64,000 nucleotides of DNA from Streptomyces maremycinicus (GCF_001184025.1 NZ_BBYG01000011.1:393574-457573), one strand, 5' to 3'. Numbered from the stretch's first letter, positions 45,221-54,338 are shown. Numbers and translations: made by a program. Notes: generated by a model not told the origin, from the letters alone.

Positions 45221-47296
45221 TCAACCACGCGCGGCAAGGAGGGATTCCCGGGCCGCGGCGGCCACGTTCTCGGCGGTGAAGCCGTACTCGGCGAACAGGG
45301 TCTTCGCGTCGGCGGAGGCGCCGAAGTGCTCCAGGGAGACGATGCGTCCCGCGTCCCCCACGAACCGGTACCAGGTCAGGCCGATGCCCGCCTCGACGGC
45401 GACGCGGGCCTTCACGGACGGCGGCAGGACGCGGTCGCGGTACTCGCGCGGCTGCTCGTCGAACCACTCCACGGACGGCATCGACACCACCCGGACGCCG
45501 ATTCCCTCGGCCTCGAGCGTCTCGCGCGCGGCGACGGCCAGCTGCACCTCGGAGCCGGTGGCGATCAGGACGACGTCGGGCGTCGCGGTGGAGGACTCCG
45601 CCAGGACGTAACCGCCCTTCGCCGCGTCCGGGTTCGGCGCGTACGTCGGCACGCCCTGACGGGTGAGGGCCAGACCGTGCGGGGCGGGCCGGGTGGCGTG
45701 CCGCCGCAGTACCTCGGCCCAGGCGATCGCCGTCTCGTTGGCGTCGGCCGGGCGGACCACGTTCAGGCCCGGGATCGCGCGCAGCGAGGCCAGGTGCTCC
45801 ACCGGCTGGTGGGTCGGGCCGTCCTCACCGAGGCCGACCGAGTCGTGCGTCCACACGTAGGTCACGGGCAGCTGCATCAGCGCCGACATCCGCACGGCGT
45901 TGCGCATGTAGTCCGAGAACACCAGGAAGGTGCCGCCGTAGATGCGGGTGTTGCCGTGCAGGGCGATGCCGTTCATCTCGGCGGCCATCGAGAACTCGCG
46001 GATACCGAAGTGGACCGTACGGCCGTACGGGCTCGCCCCGGGCAGCGGGTTGCCCTCGGGGAGGAACGAGGACGTCTTGTCGATCGTGGTGTTGTTGGAA
46101 CCGGCCAGGTCGGCGGAGCCGCCCCACAGCTCGGGCAGGACCGCCCCGAGCGACTGGAGCACCTTGCCGGAGGCGGCGCGGGTGGCGACCGGCTTGCCGG
46201 GCTCGAACACCGGCAGCGCGTCCTCCCAGCCCTCGGGCAGCTGACCGGCGAGGACCCGGTCGAACAGCTGGGCGCGCGCGGGATCGGCACCGCGCCACTT
46301 CTCCAGCTGCTTGTCCCAGGCCGCGTGGGCCTCGGCGCCCCGGTCGAGGGCGGCCCGGGTGTGCGCGAGGACCTCGTCGGAGACCTCGAAGCTGCGCTCG
46401 GGGTCGAAGCCGAGGAGACGCTTGGTGGCGGCGACCTCCTCCGAGCCGAGCGCCGAGCCGTGGGAGGCCTCGGTGTTCCGGGCGTTCGGGGCCGGCCAGG
46501 CGATGATCGTGCGCAGCGAGATGATCGAGGGGCGCCCGGTCTCGGCCTGTGCCGCCTTCAGGGCCGCGTACAGGGCGGGGACGTCGACGTCGCCGTCCTC
46601 GGTGGGCTCCACGCGCCGGGTGTGCCAGCCGTAGGCCTCGTAGCGCTTCAGCACGTCCTCGGAGAAGGCGGTGGCGGTGTCGCCCTCGATGGAGATGTGG
46701 TTGTCGTCGTAGACGAGGACGAGGTTGCCGAGCTTCTGGTGGCCGGCGAGGGACGAGGCCTCGGCGGAGACACCCTCCTCCAGGTCGCCGTCGGAGACGA
46801 TGCCCCAGACGGTGTGGTCGAACGGCGACTCGCCGCGCGGGGCGTCCGGGTCGAACAGGCCGCGCTCGAAGCGGGCGGCCATCGCCATGCCGACGGCGTT
46901 CGCGACGCCCTGGCCGAGCGGACCGGTGGTCGTCTCGACGCCGGCGGTGTGCCCGTACTCGGGATGGCCGGGCGTCTTCGAGCCGTGCGTACGGAAGCTC
47001 TTGAGGTCCGCCAGCTCCAGCTCGTAGCCGGAGAGGAAGAGCTGGGTGTAGAGGGTCAGCGAGGTGTGGCCGGGGGACAGGACGAAGCGGTCACGGCCCG
47101 TCCACTCGGGGTCCGCCGGGTCGTGTCGCATCACCTTCTGAAAGATCGTGTAGGCGACCGGCGCCAGGCTCATGGCGGTTCCGGGGTGGCCGTTGCCCAC
47201 CTGCTGCACGGCATCCGCCGCCAGTAGACGTGCGGTGTCGATGGCACGCCGGTCAAGTTCGGTCCACTCGAAGTTGTTCGGTGTCTGCGTGCTCAT
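45221..47296 (-). CDS. tkt: Transketolase
   Basis: 691-residue thiamine-diphosphate enzyme of the non-oxidative pentose-phosphate pathway. [16 protein letters not shown], the TPP motif [47 protein letters not shown] and [24 protein letters not shown] are present. ATG 47296 is preferred over TTG 47302; GAGGA lies upstream. It is the first gene of the operon. A 21-bp palindrome lies 51 nt before the start. Confidence 0.96.
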   Translation of the reverse strand: MSTQTPNNFEWTELDRRAIDTARLLAADAVQQVGNGHPGTAMSLAPVAYTIFQKVMRHDPADPEWTGRDRFVLSPGHTSLTLYTQLFLSGYELELADLKSFRTHGSKTPGHPEYGHTAGVETTTGPLGQGVANAVGMAMAARFERGLFDPDAPRGESPFDHTVWGIVSDGDLEEGVSAEASSLAGHQKLGNLVLVYDDNHISIEGDTATAFSEDVLKRYEAYGWHTRRVEPTEDGDVDVPALYAALKAAQAETGRPSIISLRTIIAWPAPNARNTEASHGSALGSEEVAATKRLLGFDPERSFEVSDEVLAHTRAALDRGAEAHAAWDKQLEKWRGADPARAQLFDRVLAGQLPEGWEDALPVFEPGKPVATRAASGKVLQSLGAVLPELWGGSADLAGSNNTTIDKTSSFLPEGNPLPGASPYGRTVHFGIREFSMAAEMNGIALHGNTRIYGGTFLVFSDYMRNAVRMSALMQLPVTYVWTHDSVGLGEDGPTHQPVEHLASLRAIPGLNVVRPADANETAIAWAEVLRRHATRPAPHGLALTRQGVPTYAPNPDAAKGGYVLAESSTATPDVVLIATGSEVQLAVAARETLEAEGIGVRVVSMPSVEWFDEQPREYRDRVLPPSVKARVAVEAGIGLTWYRFVGDAGRIVSLEHFGASADAKTLFAEYGFTAENVAAAARESLLAARG

Positions 47297-47346
47297 CTTC
47301 AAGAAATCCTCGATAGGAGGGGGTCAGCTGCTCTGATGTGTTCAAA

Positions 47347-47367
47347 CCTAAAAGTCTGACTTTTAGG
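47347..47367. promoter_or_regulatory. 21-bp palindrome upstream of tkt
   Basis: CCTAAAAGT (47347-47355) and its exact complement ACTTTTAGG (47359-47367) flank CTG. It stands out as AT-rich in the 167-nt gap between tkt and the divergent AraC-type regulator. It is probably the operator of the pentose-phosphate operon. AraC proteins usually bind direct repeats, so another repressor is possible. Confidence 0.6.
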
Positions 47368-47463
47368 GGGGAAGGTCTCCCTGTGTCAGCCTGTGGTGAA
47401 AGTGGGACACCCGCGGGCGACAGATGAGCCCGCCGGGCGGCAATCGGGCGGCATGAGACGGAC

Positions 47464-48366
47464 ATGGTGGACACACATACCCAAGACGGCGCCGGTGAGG
47501 GCATCAGAACCTTCCCCTTTCCCGTCGAACTCAGCGTCGGCGGCGTCGGCATGCAGGTGGGCCCCATGGGCGCGGGCCGCACCTGGCACACCGACGCGCC
47601 GCTGGACCGTGTGCACCGCATCGACTTCCACGTGGTGATGCTCTTCGACGACGGCCCCGTCCGCCACATGATCGACTTCGCCGAGCACCAGGCGGCGGCC
47701 GGCGACGTGCTGTGGATCCGGCCGGGCCAGGTCCACCGTTTCTCGAAGTCGAGCGAGTACCGCGGAACGGTGCTGACCATGCAGCCCGGCTTTCTGCCGC
47801 GCGCCACCGTCGAGGCGGCGGGGCTGTACCGCTACGACCTGCCTCCGCTGCTGCGCCCGGACGCGCGGCAGCTCGCGGGCCTGCGCGCGGCGCTGACGTA
47901 TCTGCGCGGGGAGTACGACGACGGCGGTGCCGAGGGCACGCTGCCGCTGAGTCTGCACACGGCGGTGCTGCGGCACTCGCTCACCGCGTTCCTGCTCCGG
48001 CTGGCGCACCTCGCGGCGAGCAGCGCGGAGGCGGCGCGCGGCCGGGCCGACACCACGTTCACCCTCTTCCGGGACGCCGTGGAACGGGACTTCGCCACCA
48101 ACCACAGCGTCAGCGCCTACGCCGACGCGCTCGGCTACTCCCGCCGCACTCTCGTGCGCGCGGTACGCGCCGCCACCGGCGAGACGCCCAAGGGCTTCAT
48201 CGACAAGCGGGTCGTCCTGGAGGCGAAGCGGCTGCTCGCCCACACGGACCTGCCGATCGGCCGGGTGGGGGCGGCGGTGGGCTTCCCCGATCCGGCCAAC
48301 TTCTCCAAGTTCTTCCAACTGCACACGGGAAACACCCCGGTGGCCTTCCGCGCGGAACTGCGCTGA
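47464..48366 (+). CDS. AraC-family transcriptional regulator
   Basis: 300-residue regulator. The N-terminal cupin-like sensing half has RIDFHVVMLFDDGPVRHMIDFAEHQAAAGDVLWIRPGQVHRF. The C-terminal double HTH includes SVSAYADALGYSRRTLVRAVRAATGETPKGFI and IGRVGAAVGFPDPANFSKFFQLHTGNTPVAFR. It is divergent from tkt and is the natural candidate regulator of the pentose-phosphate operon. ATG 47464 is assumed; the ribosome binding site is weak. A sugar or sugar phosphate effector is likely but unproven. Confidence 0.9.
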   Translation: MVDTHTQDGAGEGIRTFPFPVELSVGGVGMQVGPMGAGRTWHTDAPLDRVHRIDFHVVMLFDDGPVRHMIDFAEHQAAAGDVLWIRPGQVHRFSKSSEYRGTVLTMQPGFLPRATVEAAGLYRYDLPPLLRPDARQLAGLRAALTYLRGEYDDGGAEGTLPLSLHTAVLRHSLTAFLLRLAHLAASSAEAARGRADTTFTLFRDAVERDFATNHSVSAYADALGYSRRTLVRAVRAATGETPKGFIDKRVVLEAKRLLAHTDLPIGRVGAAVGFPDPANFSKFFQLHTGNTPVAFRAELR

Positions 48367-48420
48367 GGCGACCGGGGTGCGCTCGGACCGACCGGGAGGG
48401 CGTCGCGCGCGGTGCCGGGA

Positions 48421-48444
48421 GCCGGCCCGTGCGGGAGGGCCGGC
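48421..48444. terminator. Convergent hairpin terminator
   Basis: GCCGGCCC (48421-48428) pairs exactly with GGGCCGGC (48437-48444) around an 8-nt loop, between the convergent AraC and GH16 genes. Confidence 0.6.
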
Positions 48445-48468
48445 CGCCCGGTGCCGTGCGGCCTGCGG

Positions 48469-49860
48469 TCAGTGCCTGAAGGTGAACCAGTTGACGTTCA
48501 CGAAGTCGGCCGGCTGGCCGCTGGTGAAGGTCAGATAGACGTCGTGGGTGCCGGTGACCGAGCTGATGTTCGCCGGGACCGTCCGCCACGACTGCCAGCC
48601 ACCGGTGTTGGCCACCGCGAAGCTGCCGACGGGCGTCGCCGTACGGCTGTCGAGGCGTACCTCGACCAGGCCGCTGACCCCGCCGGCCGCGCCGCTCGCG
48701 ACCCGTGCGCTGAACTGGGTCGCCGCCGCCGAACCGAAGGTGACGCCCTTGTAGAGCGCGTAGTCGCCGTTCGCGAGGGCGCCGATGTTCTGGCCGCCGC
48801 CGGTGTCCGTGGTCGTCTCGGTGATCGTGCCGGAGTTGCTGTCGTACGACTCGGCCTGGATCGTGCCGTAGGCGTCACGGCTGCCGGACGGCGGGGGCGT
48901 GGTACCGCTCCCACCGCCCGCGGCCTGGAGCACCTGCACGTAGTCCACGACCATCGGGTGACCGGGCTGGGTGTCGCCGTCCAGACCGCCGCCGAAGGCG
49001 TCCGGGAAGCCGCCGCCCATCGCGACGTTCAGGATCACGAAGTAGCCGTGGTTCGTGGCGTTGGTCCAGGTCGTCGCGTCGACCTGGTTCGCGGTGACGG
49101 TGTGGTAGTTGACCCCGTCGACGTAGAAGCGGATCGCCTCCGGGGACGCCGAGCGGTCCCACTCCATCGCGTACGTGTGGAAGCCGGACTGGCAGGTCGT
49201 GTTGGGACACGCGACCGAGTTGCCGATGCCGGTGGTCTCGTTGCACGGGCCGCCCGGGTTGGTGCCGCAGTGCATCGTCGACCAGACCTTGTTCAGGCCC
49301 TGGACGTTCTCCATGATGTCCAGCTCGCCGACCCCGGGCCAGTTCTGGTAGTTGCCGCGGTAGGGCGCGCCGAGTGCCCAGAAGGCGGGCCAGTAGCCCT
49401 CGGCGGCGGTGCCGGTCACGTTCGGCATCTGGATGCGGGCCTCCACCCGCAGCTTGCCGCCGGACGGGGGCTGGAAGTCGGTGCGGTTGGTCTCGATGCG
49501 GCCCGAGGTCCAGCGGCCCGCGGAGTCGCGCAGCGGCGTGATGCGCAGGTTGCCGTTGCCGTCGAGCGAGACGTTGGCGGTGCTGTTGGTCATCGTCTCG
49601 ACCTCGCCGGTGCCCCAGTTGGCGGGCCCGCCCGGGTACGAGGTCCCGGTGCTGTACTGCCAGTTGGAGGTGTTCACCCCGGTGCCCGCCGCACCGGTGA
49701 AGTCGTCGAGGAAGACCTGCGTCCAGCCGGTCGGGGGCGTGGGCGCGGAGGCGTTCGCGGGCAGGGTGACGGCCGCCGCGGCGGCGGCGGCCAGACCGAG
49801 GGTGCTGAGCACGGCGACGAGCGCGCGTCGCCGTCTGGGTATGCCGGAGGTTGCGCTCAT
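48469..49860 (-). CDS. Secreted GH16 beta-1,3-glucanase with C-terminal CBM6-like module
   Basis: 463-residue exported glucanase. The signal peptide (RRRRALVAVLSTLGLAAAAAAAV) ends near residue 38. The GH16 domain (about 45-300) carries the catalytic GELDIMENVQG (ExDxxE) and EMWDR-like EWDRSASPEAIRFYVDGV. A Gly/Ser/Pro linker is followed by a CBM6-like module (about 325-463) with IQAESYDSNSGTI and GDYALYKGV. The GELDIMEN form and CBM6 fit laminarin-type substrates. A perfect 20-bp palindrome lies 53 nt upstream, typical of LacI-family control of glycan genes. Confidence 0.94.
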   Translation of the reverse strand: MSATSGIPRRRRALVAVLSTLGLAAAAAAAVTLPANASAPTPPTGWTQVFLDDFTGAAGTGVNTSNWQYSTGTSYPGGPANWGTGEVETMTNSTANVSLDGNGNLRITPLRDSAGRWTSGRIETNRTDFQPPSGGKLRVEARIQMPNVTGTAAEGYWPAFWALGAPYRGNYQNWPGVGELDIMENVQGLNKVWSTMHCGTNPGGPCNETTGIGNSVACPNTTCQSGFHTYAMEWDRSASPEAIRFYVDGVNYHTVTANQVDATTWTNATNHGYFVILNVAMGGGFPDAFGGGLDGDTQPGHPMVVDYVQVLQAAGGGSGTTPPPSGSRDAYGTIQAESYDSNSGTITETTTDTGGGQNIGALANGDYALYKGVTFGSAAATQFSARVASGAAGGVSGLVEVRLDSRTATPVGSFAVANTGGWQSWRTVPANISSVTGTHDVYLTFTSGQPADFVNVNWFTFRH

Positions 49861-49912
49861 GGGAGGGATGCCTCTCGGGTACGGAGTGATGGGCGCGGGT
49901 GTCTTCGAAAGC

Positions 49913-49932
49913 CTTTGAGAGCGCTCTCAAAG
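49913..49932. promoter_or_regulatory. 20-bp perfect palindrome, LacI-type operator
   Basis: CTTTGAGAGCGCTCTCAAAG is a perfect palindrome with the central GAGCGCTC core found in Streptomyces LacI-family (CebR-like) glycan operators. It lies 53 nt upstream of the GH16 start. The regulator is not encoded in this window. Confidence 0.75.
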
Positions 49933-50031
49933 TGGGCCCAATGTGCTCTCCGACCCGAGGGCCGTCAAGACTTAAAGCAAGGAAAGTCCTTTCAGGGCAA
50001 GGAAGTTCACGGCTTGAACCACGCAAACGTG

Positions 50032-51291
50032 TTAAAGCGCGCTGCCCGACTTCCAGTCGTCCCAGGAGAGGTTCCAGCCGTTGAGGCCGTTGGCCGCGGC
50101 GACGGTCCTCTCGCCCGAGTTCTTGACGACCACCACGTCGCCGAGCATCGAACTCGCGTAGAACTCGTAGCCCGCGACGGAGTCGTCGTCCGCCCCCTTG
50201 GCGTCGTGCAGACCGATACAGCCGTGGCTGGTGTTCCGGCTGCCGAAGATCGAGGCCGAGGCCCAGTAGTTGCCGTGGATGAAGGTGCCCGAGGTGGTCA
50301 GCCGCTGGGCATGCGGGACGTCGGAGATGTCGTACTCGTCGCCGAGGCCGACCGTGGAGGACTCCATCCGGGTCTCCTTGAACCGCTCGCTGATCACCAT
50401 GATCCCGGACCAGGTCGTGTGGTCGGAATCGCCGCCGGAGACCGGGTAGGTGGCCAGGGTGGCGCCGTCCCGCTCGACCACCATCTTCTTGGCGGCCAGG
50501 TCCACGGTGCTGATCTGCGCGCGGCCGATGTGGAACGTGACGTCCTTCGACTGCGTGCCGTACACGTCGTCCGCTCCCTCGACGTCCTTCAGCCGCAGAC
50601 CGAGGCTGATCGTCGTCCCGGCCGCCCAGTACGTCCGCGGGCGGAAGTCCAGCCGGGTGTCGCTGAACCAGTGCCCGACGATCTCCACGGGCGGCTCGGC
50701 GGTCACCGTGATCGCCTTCTCCACGGCGGCCCTGTCGGACACGGCGTGCGAGAAGTTGATCGAGACCGGCATGCCCACGCCGGAGGTGGAGTTCGCCTCG
50801 GGGGTGAAGTAGCCGACGAAGGTCTCGCCCGGCGACCTGGTGGTGAAGGTGGCCGTCTGCGCGGCGGCGCCTTCGGCCTGGGCGGTCACGGTGTACTTCG
50901 TGCCGGAGTAGGGGTCGGCCGAGGACGTCCACGTGGTCGCGCTCTCGTCGAGGGAGCCCGCGAGCGTCGAGCCGTCGTTGCCCGTCACCTTCACCGAGGC
51001 GAGTGTGCCGTCGGTCACGGTGACCTCGACGGGGCTGGTGAAGGCCGCCTTCTTGGTCCCGTCGGCGGGGGTGACCGAGATCACCGGCTGCCGGGCGGCC
51101 GGCGAGGCCTTCGTGACGGCGGCCGGCGAGGTCCCGGTCCCGGCCGCCGGGTTCTCCGAGGCGTCCGCCGATCCGGAGCCGCACCCGGTCAGCGCGACGG
51201 CCGGGACGGCCCCGAGCACGCCCAGGATCCCGCGCCGGGACCAGCCCCGCGGCTGTTGTTCGGACCGGTTCGATATGTGCGAGACGCCCAC
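50032..51291 (-). CDS. L,D-transpeptidase lipoprotein (YkuD, with Ig-like domains)
   Basis: About 419-residue cell-wall enzyme making 3-3 peptide cross-links. The N-terminus has SRRGILGVLGAVPAVALTGC, combining a twin-Arg-like signal and a lipobox (LTGC). Two Ig-like domains (VTPADGTKKAAF to TFTTRSPGE, and FVGYFTPEA to TFHIG) precede the YkuD catalytic domain with IHGNYW and the catalytic SHGCIGL (His and Cys). GTG 51291 is preferred because AGGAAGG lies 6 nt upstream; GTG 51315 is the longer alternative. It stands alone. The 171-nt region 49861-50031 after it carries the GH16 promoter and a small AAGGA-TCCTT hairpin near 49980-49992. Confidence 0.92.
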   Translation of the reverse strand: MGVSHISNRSEQQPRGWSRRGILGVLGAVPAVALTGCGSGSADASENPAAGTGTSPAAVTKASPAARQPVISVTPADGTKKAAFTSPVEVTVTDGTLASVKVTGNDGSTLAGSLDESATTWTSSADPYSGTKYTVTAQAEGAAAQTATFTTRSPGETFVGYFTPEANSTSGVGMPVSINFSHAVSDRAAVEKAITVTAEPPVEIVGHWFSDTRLDFRPRTYWAAGTTISLGLRLKDVEGADDVYGTQSKDVTFHIGRAQISTVDLAAKKMVVERDGATLATYPVSGGDSDHTTWSGIMVISERFKETRMESSTVGLGDEYDISDVPHAQRLTTSGTFIHGNYWASASIFGSRNTSHGCIGLHDAKGADDDSVAGYEFYASSMLGDVVVVKNSGERTVAAANGLNGWNLSWDDWKSGSAL

Positions 51292-51432
51292 GGCACGCCT
51301 TCCTGAGTTGTCCACCTTTGCGCGTGCATCCTGCGCCTCGGAGATGGGGCGACCCTTTGAATCCCCGGGTCGAAACCTGAGATTCCTGTGAGGACCGCCT
51401 GAGCGGCGCCGCGGAGCCGCCGGGCCGGTGGC

Positions 51433-51870
51433 CTAGGACAGCGGGTGGTCGTAGCGGATGAACCCGTTGAACGACGCCACCTTGTCGTACAGGGCGCGGG
51501 CGGTGCCGTTGCCCTCCTGGGCGGTCCGGTACAGCCGGGCGGCGCCACGCTCCCGCGCCGCCCGCGCCACGCGCCCGATCAGCGCCCGGACCGCCCCCCG
51601 GCCACGCGCCGCCTCGGCCACGTAGAGGTCCTGGAGCTAGCAGCTGTCCGCCGTCCAGACCGTGGCGTGGAACAGGTAGTGGGCGATGCCCACCAGTTGC
51701 CCGTCCGCCCGGGCGCCCAGGGCGTGCACCTCGCCGCCGCCCTGGAGGCGGCCCCACATTGCCTCGTACCCCTCGTCGGGCACCTCCGTGCGGTAGAACC
51801 TCTTGTAGCCGCGCGCCAGCACTTCCCAGGCGGCGCGGTCCTGCGGACCCAGTGGGCCGATCTCCGTCAT
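51433..51870 (-). pseudogene. GNAT acetyltransferase interrupted by an in-frame amber codon
   Basis: The frame from ATG 51870 encodes an intact N-terminal GNAT half (GPLGPQDRAAWEVLARGYKRFY to HATVWTADSC), then TAG at 51639-51637. It continues without frame change as LQDLYVAEAARGRGAVRALIG (CoA-binding motif) and LYDKVASFNGFIRY, ending at 51433. Homologues commonly read CYLQDLYV at this place, so a single TAC to TAG change (Tyr to stop) explains it. Codon usage on both sides is normal, which suggests a recent event or a sequencing error. If the product is inactive the CoA-binding half is lost. Confidence 0.85.
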
Positions 51871-51954
51871 GGTGGGGCATTCTCGCCCGGGACCCCCGCG
51901 TCGCCCACCGGGTTCCGCCCCGCGCGGACCACCACCCGTGCCCGGCCCGCGGGT

Positions 51955-52734
51955 TCAGCCGGTCCCGCCGTCCGGCCGCCAGCCCAGGGCCCGGGAGATC
52001 CCGCGCGCCGCGAGGCGTACGGCCGGTGCCAGCACCGGTACCTGCGCGTCGGCGTACGGGACGACGACCGACACGGCGGCCGTCACCGCGCCGTCCGCTC
52101 CGCGCACCGGAGCCGCCACCGACAGGGCGTCGTCGGTGACCTGACGGCTGCTCACCGCGACTCCCGACCGCCGGACTTCGGCCAGCACCCGGCGCAACCG
52201 CACCGGGTCGGTGATGGTGTGGGCGGTGCAGGCGGCCAACGGCCCGGCGCAGTAGGCGTCCTGGAGTCCGGCGTCGCCGTGCGCCAGCAGCGCCAGCCCC
52301 ACGCCGGTGACGTGCAGCGGCCAGCGGGCGCCCACCCGGATGTGCACCCCGACGGCCGAACGCCCCGACAGCCACTCGGTGTAGACGACCTCGGACCCGT
52401 CCCGCACCGCCAACTGCACGTTTTCGTGCGTGGCTTCGTACAGGTCCTCCAGGTACGGCAGCGCCACCTGGCGCAGCGCGAGTCCGCGCGGCGCCAGCGC
52501 CGCGATCTCCCACAGCCGCAGCCCCACGTGGTACACGCCGGACGGGTCCCGTTCCAGGGCGCCCCACTCGGTCAGCGCGCTGACCAGCCGGTGCGCGGTG
52601 GTGAGGGTCAGACCGGCGCGGCGGCTGATGTCGGTCAGGGACAGCGCGGGGTGCGTGTGGTCGAACGCGGCGAGCACGGCCAGCAGCCGGCCGGGCGCGG
52701 AGCGGGCGGTCCCGGCGAGAGCGCCCTGGTCCAT
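51955..52734 (-). CDS. IclR-family transcriptional regulator
   Basis: 259-residue regulator. The winged HTH covers residues 13-70 (RLLAVLAAFDHTHPALSLTDISRRAGLTLTTAHRLVSALTEWGAL). The effector domain has LPYLEDLYEATHENVQLAVRDGSEVVYTEWLSG, VGARWPLHVTGVGLALLA and the late VSVVVPY. Family members control catabolic operons in response to aromatic or organic acids. It lies 18 nt downstream of the MarR gene in the same direction, beside the SDR/amidohydrolase/ligase operon, which is its likely target. Confidence 0.9.
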   Translation of the reverse strand: MDQGALAGTARSAPGRLLAVLAAFDHTHPALSLTDISRRAGLTLTTAHRLVSALTEWGALERDPSGVYHVGLRLWEIAALAPRGLALRQVALPYLEDLYEATHENVQLAVRDGSEVVYTEWLSGRSAVGVHIRVGARWPLHVTGVGLALLAHGDAGLQDAYCAGPLAACTAHTITDPVRLRRVLAEVRRSGVAVSSRQVTDDALSVAAPVRGADGAVTAAVSVVVPYADAQVPVLAPAVRLAARGISRALGWRPDGGTG

Positions 52735-52752
52735 CGGGTCCTCCTCACGTCA

Positions 52753-53178
52753 TCAGGTGAGCCCGTCCTCGGCGATCCGCCGCAGCAGGGTGTGCAGTGT
52801 CTCGCGTTCGGCCGGGTCGAGGGGGGCCAGCAGGTCGTTGGTCACGCGCAGGCCGGCCTCGTCGGTGCCGCGCAGGAACGCGCGGCCGTCCTCCGTGAGG
52901 ACGACGATCCGGCTGCGGCGGTCGTCGGGCGCCGGGCGGCGCTCGGCGAAGCCCAGCTTCTCCAGGTCGTCGACCAGGCCGACGATCGCGCTGGGGTCGT
53001 AGCCGAGCCGTGCGCTCAGCTCCCGCTGGAGGGCGCCCTCCGCGGTGGCGAGGAAGCGCAGCACCGCGTAGTGGCGCAGCCGCACCCCCGACTCCTGGAG
53101 GAACGTGTTGAACAACTGACCCGAGCGCAGGCCCAGGCGGTACAGCAGGTAACCGGTGTCCGCGTGCAGCCCGCGCAT
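52753..53178 (-). CDS. MarR-family transcriptional regulator
   Basis: About 141-residue winged-helix regulator. The core is LRHYAVLRFLATAEGALQRELSARLGYDPSAIVGLVDDLEKLGFAERRPAPDDRRSR, with the DxRxxR wing. ATG 53178 gives a typical MarR length but has a poor ribosome binding site. The frame stays open to GTG 53301, and the intervening codons look partly coding, so the protein may be up to 182 residues. It is divergent from the SDR gene. Tandem CAAyTATTG sites over the SDR promoter are its probable operators. MarR proteins beside acyl-CoA ligases often sense the CoA thioester of the substrate. Confidence 0.82.
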   Translation of the reverse strand: MRGLHADTGYLLYRLGLRSGQLFNTFLQESGVRLRHYAVLRFLATAEGALQRELSARLGYDPSAIVGLVDDLEKLGFAERRPAPDDRRSRIVVLTEDGRAFLRGTDEAGLRVTNDLLAPLDPAERETLHTLLRRIAEDGLT

Positions 53179-53315
53179 CCACGGCTCGTCCGCGTCGATC
53201 GGGGCGGCGTTGCTTGCAGTGTCCTGGCGGGCGATGGCGGGCTCCCTGGGTTCGGTCCCCTTCCGGGGGTGGTGCTGCGTACAGATTCCAGCATGACGCA
53301 CGCGTAGGACGACAA

Positions 53316-53350
53316 CAACTATTGACGATAACAATTATTGCTCTTAGCTT
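53316..53350 (+). promoter_or_regulatory. SDR operon promoter overlapped by paired MarR-type half palindromes
   Basis: TTGACG (53322-53327) and TAGCTT (53345-53350) are spaced by 17 nt and form a good primary-sigma promoter reading toward the SDR gene. CAACTATTG (53316-53324) and CAATTATTG (53332-53340) are 16 bp apart, the second a perfect palindrome around one base. They overlap the -35 and spacer. Such an AT-rich island is unusual here and suits a repressor site. Confidence 0.65.
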
Positions 53351-53420
53351 CGATCTCGTCGTCGTGCTCCCCGCGACACGACGCAGCACCTCCTGCGAAC
53401 CCATGTGAAGGGACACCGTC

Positions 53421-54338
53421 GTGCCCAGCATCGATCTCACCGGCAAGGTCGCCGTCGTCACCGGCAGCGGCCGGGGCCTCGGCCTCGCCTATGCCCATGC
53501 CCTGGCCGCCCGCGGCGCGTCCGTGGTCGTCAACGACGTCGACGAGGCCGTGGCCGAGCAGGCCGTGAAGTCCCTCGTCGAGGCCGGTGGCACGGCGGTC
53601 GCCGAGGTGGTCCCGGTCGGTACGACACAGGCCGCCGACCGGCTGGTGGACCGTGCCGTGCGGGAGTTCGGCCGGCTCGACATCCTGGTCACCAACGCGG
53701 GCATCCTGCGCGACAAGGTGCTGTGGAAGATGACCGACGACGACTTCGACGCGGTGATCGCCACCCATCTCAGGGGCACCTTCACCTGCGCCCGGGCCGC
53801 CGCCGTACGGATGCGCGAGCAGGGCGAGGGCGGCACGCTGATCCTCGTCGGCTCGCCGGCCGGGCAGCGGGGCAACTTCGGCCAGACGAACTACGCGGCC
53901 GCCAAGGCCGGCATCGCCGCCTTCGCCCGCACCTGGTCCATGGAACTGGGCCGCGCGGGCATCACCGTGAACGCGATCGTCCCCGTCGCCGCGACCGCGA
54001 TGACCGAGACCATCCCGGCCTTCGCCCCGTACGTCGAGGCCCTGAAGAACGGCGAGCCGTTCCCGGACTTCCTGCGCAAGGGCGAGGGCTTCGGCACCCC
54101 CGAGGACTGCGCGGCCCTGGTGCCCTTCCTGGCCTCCGAGGCCGCCCGGGGCATCACCGGCCAGGCCATCGGCATCGGCGGTGACAAGCTGGCACTCTGG
54201 TCGCATCCGCAGGAGATCCGCGCGGCCTACGCCGACGGCGGCTGGACGCCCGAGACCCTGGCCGACGCCTTCACCACCTCGGTCTGTGCCGAGCTCCAGA
54301 CGGTCGGCATCCCGGCCCCCACGTTCCCGGAGGCGTGA
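53421..54338 (+). CDS. Short-chain dehydrogenase/reductase
   Basis: 305-residue NAD(P)-dependent SDR. It has VAVVTGSGRGLGLAYAHALAARGA (cofactor loop), LVTNAGILRD (NAG), the Ser of LVGSPAGQRG and YAAAK. The extended C-terminal part (GIGGDKLALWSHPQE to TPETLADAF) resembles the dehydrogenase domain of MFE-2-type hydroxyacyl-CoA dehydrogenases. Oxidation of a 3-hydroxyacyl-CoA is therefore plausible. GTG 53421 follows GAAGGGA. First gene of a four-gene operon. Confidence 0.92.
   Translation: MPSIDLTGKVAVVTGSGRGLGLAYAHALAARGASVVVNDVDEAVAEQAVKSLVEAGGTAVAEVVPVGTTQAADRLVDRAVREFGRLDILVTNAGILRDKVLWKMTDDDFDAVIATHLRGTFTCARAAAVRMREQGEGGTLILVGSPAGQRGNFGQTNYAAAKAGIAAFARTWSMELGRAGITVNAIVPVAATAMTETIPAFAPYVEALKNGEPFPDFLRKGEGFGTPEDCAALVPFLASEAARGITGQAIGIGGDKLALWSHPQEIRAAYADGGWTPETLADAFTTSVCAELQTVGIPAPTFPEA

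Noticed and set aside
51637..51639. TAG in the GNAT gene as a pyrrolysine or programmed readthrough codon
   Set aside because: No pyrrolysine genes or readthrough signals are seen, and a one-base change from a Tyr codon explains it more simply.
48875..52567. 1230-codon minus-strand open frame spanning GH16, transpeptidase and GNAT regions
   Set aside because: Out of frame with three well-supported genes on the same strand; only low-complexity Arg/Gly sequence.
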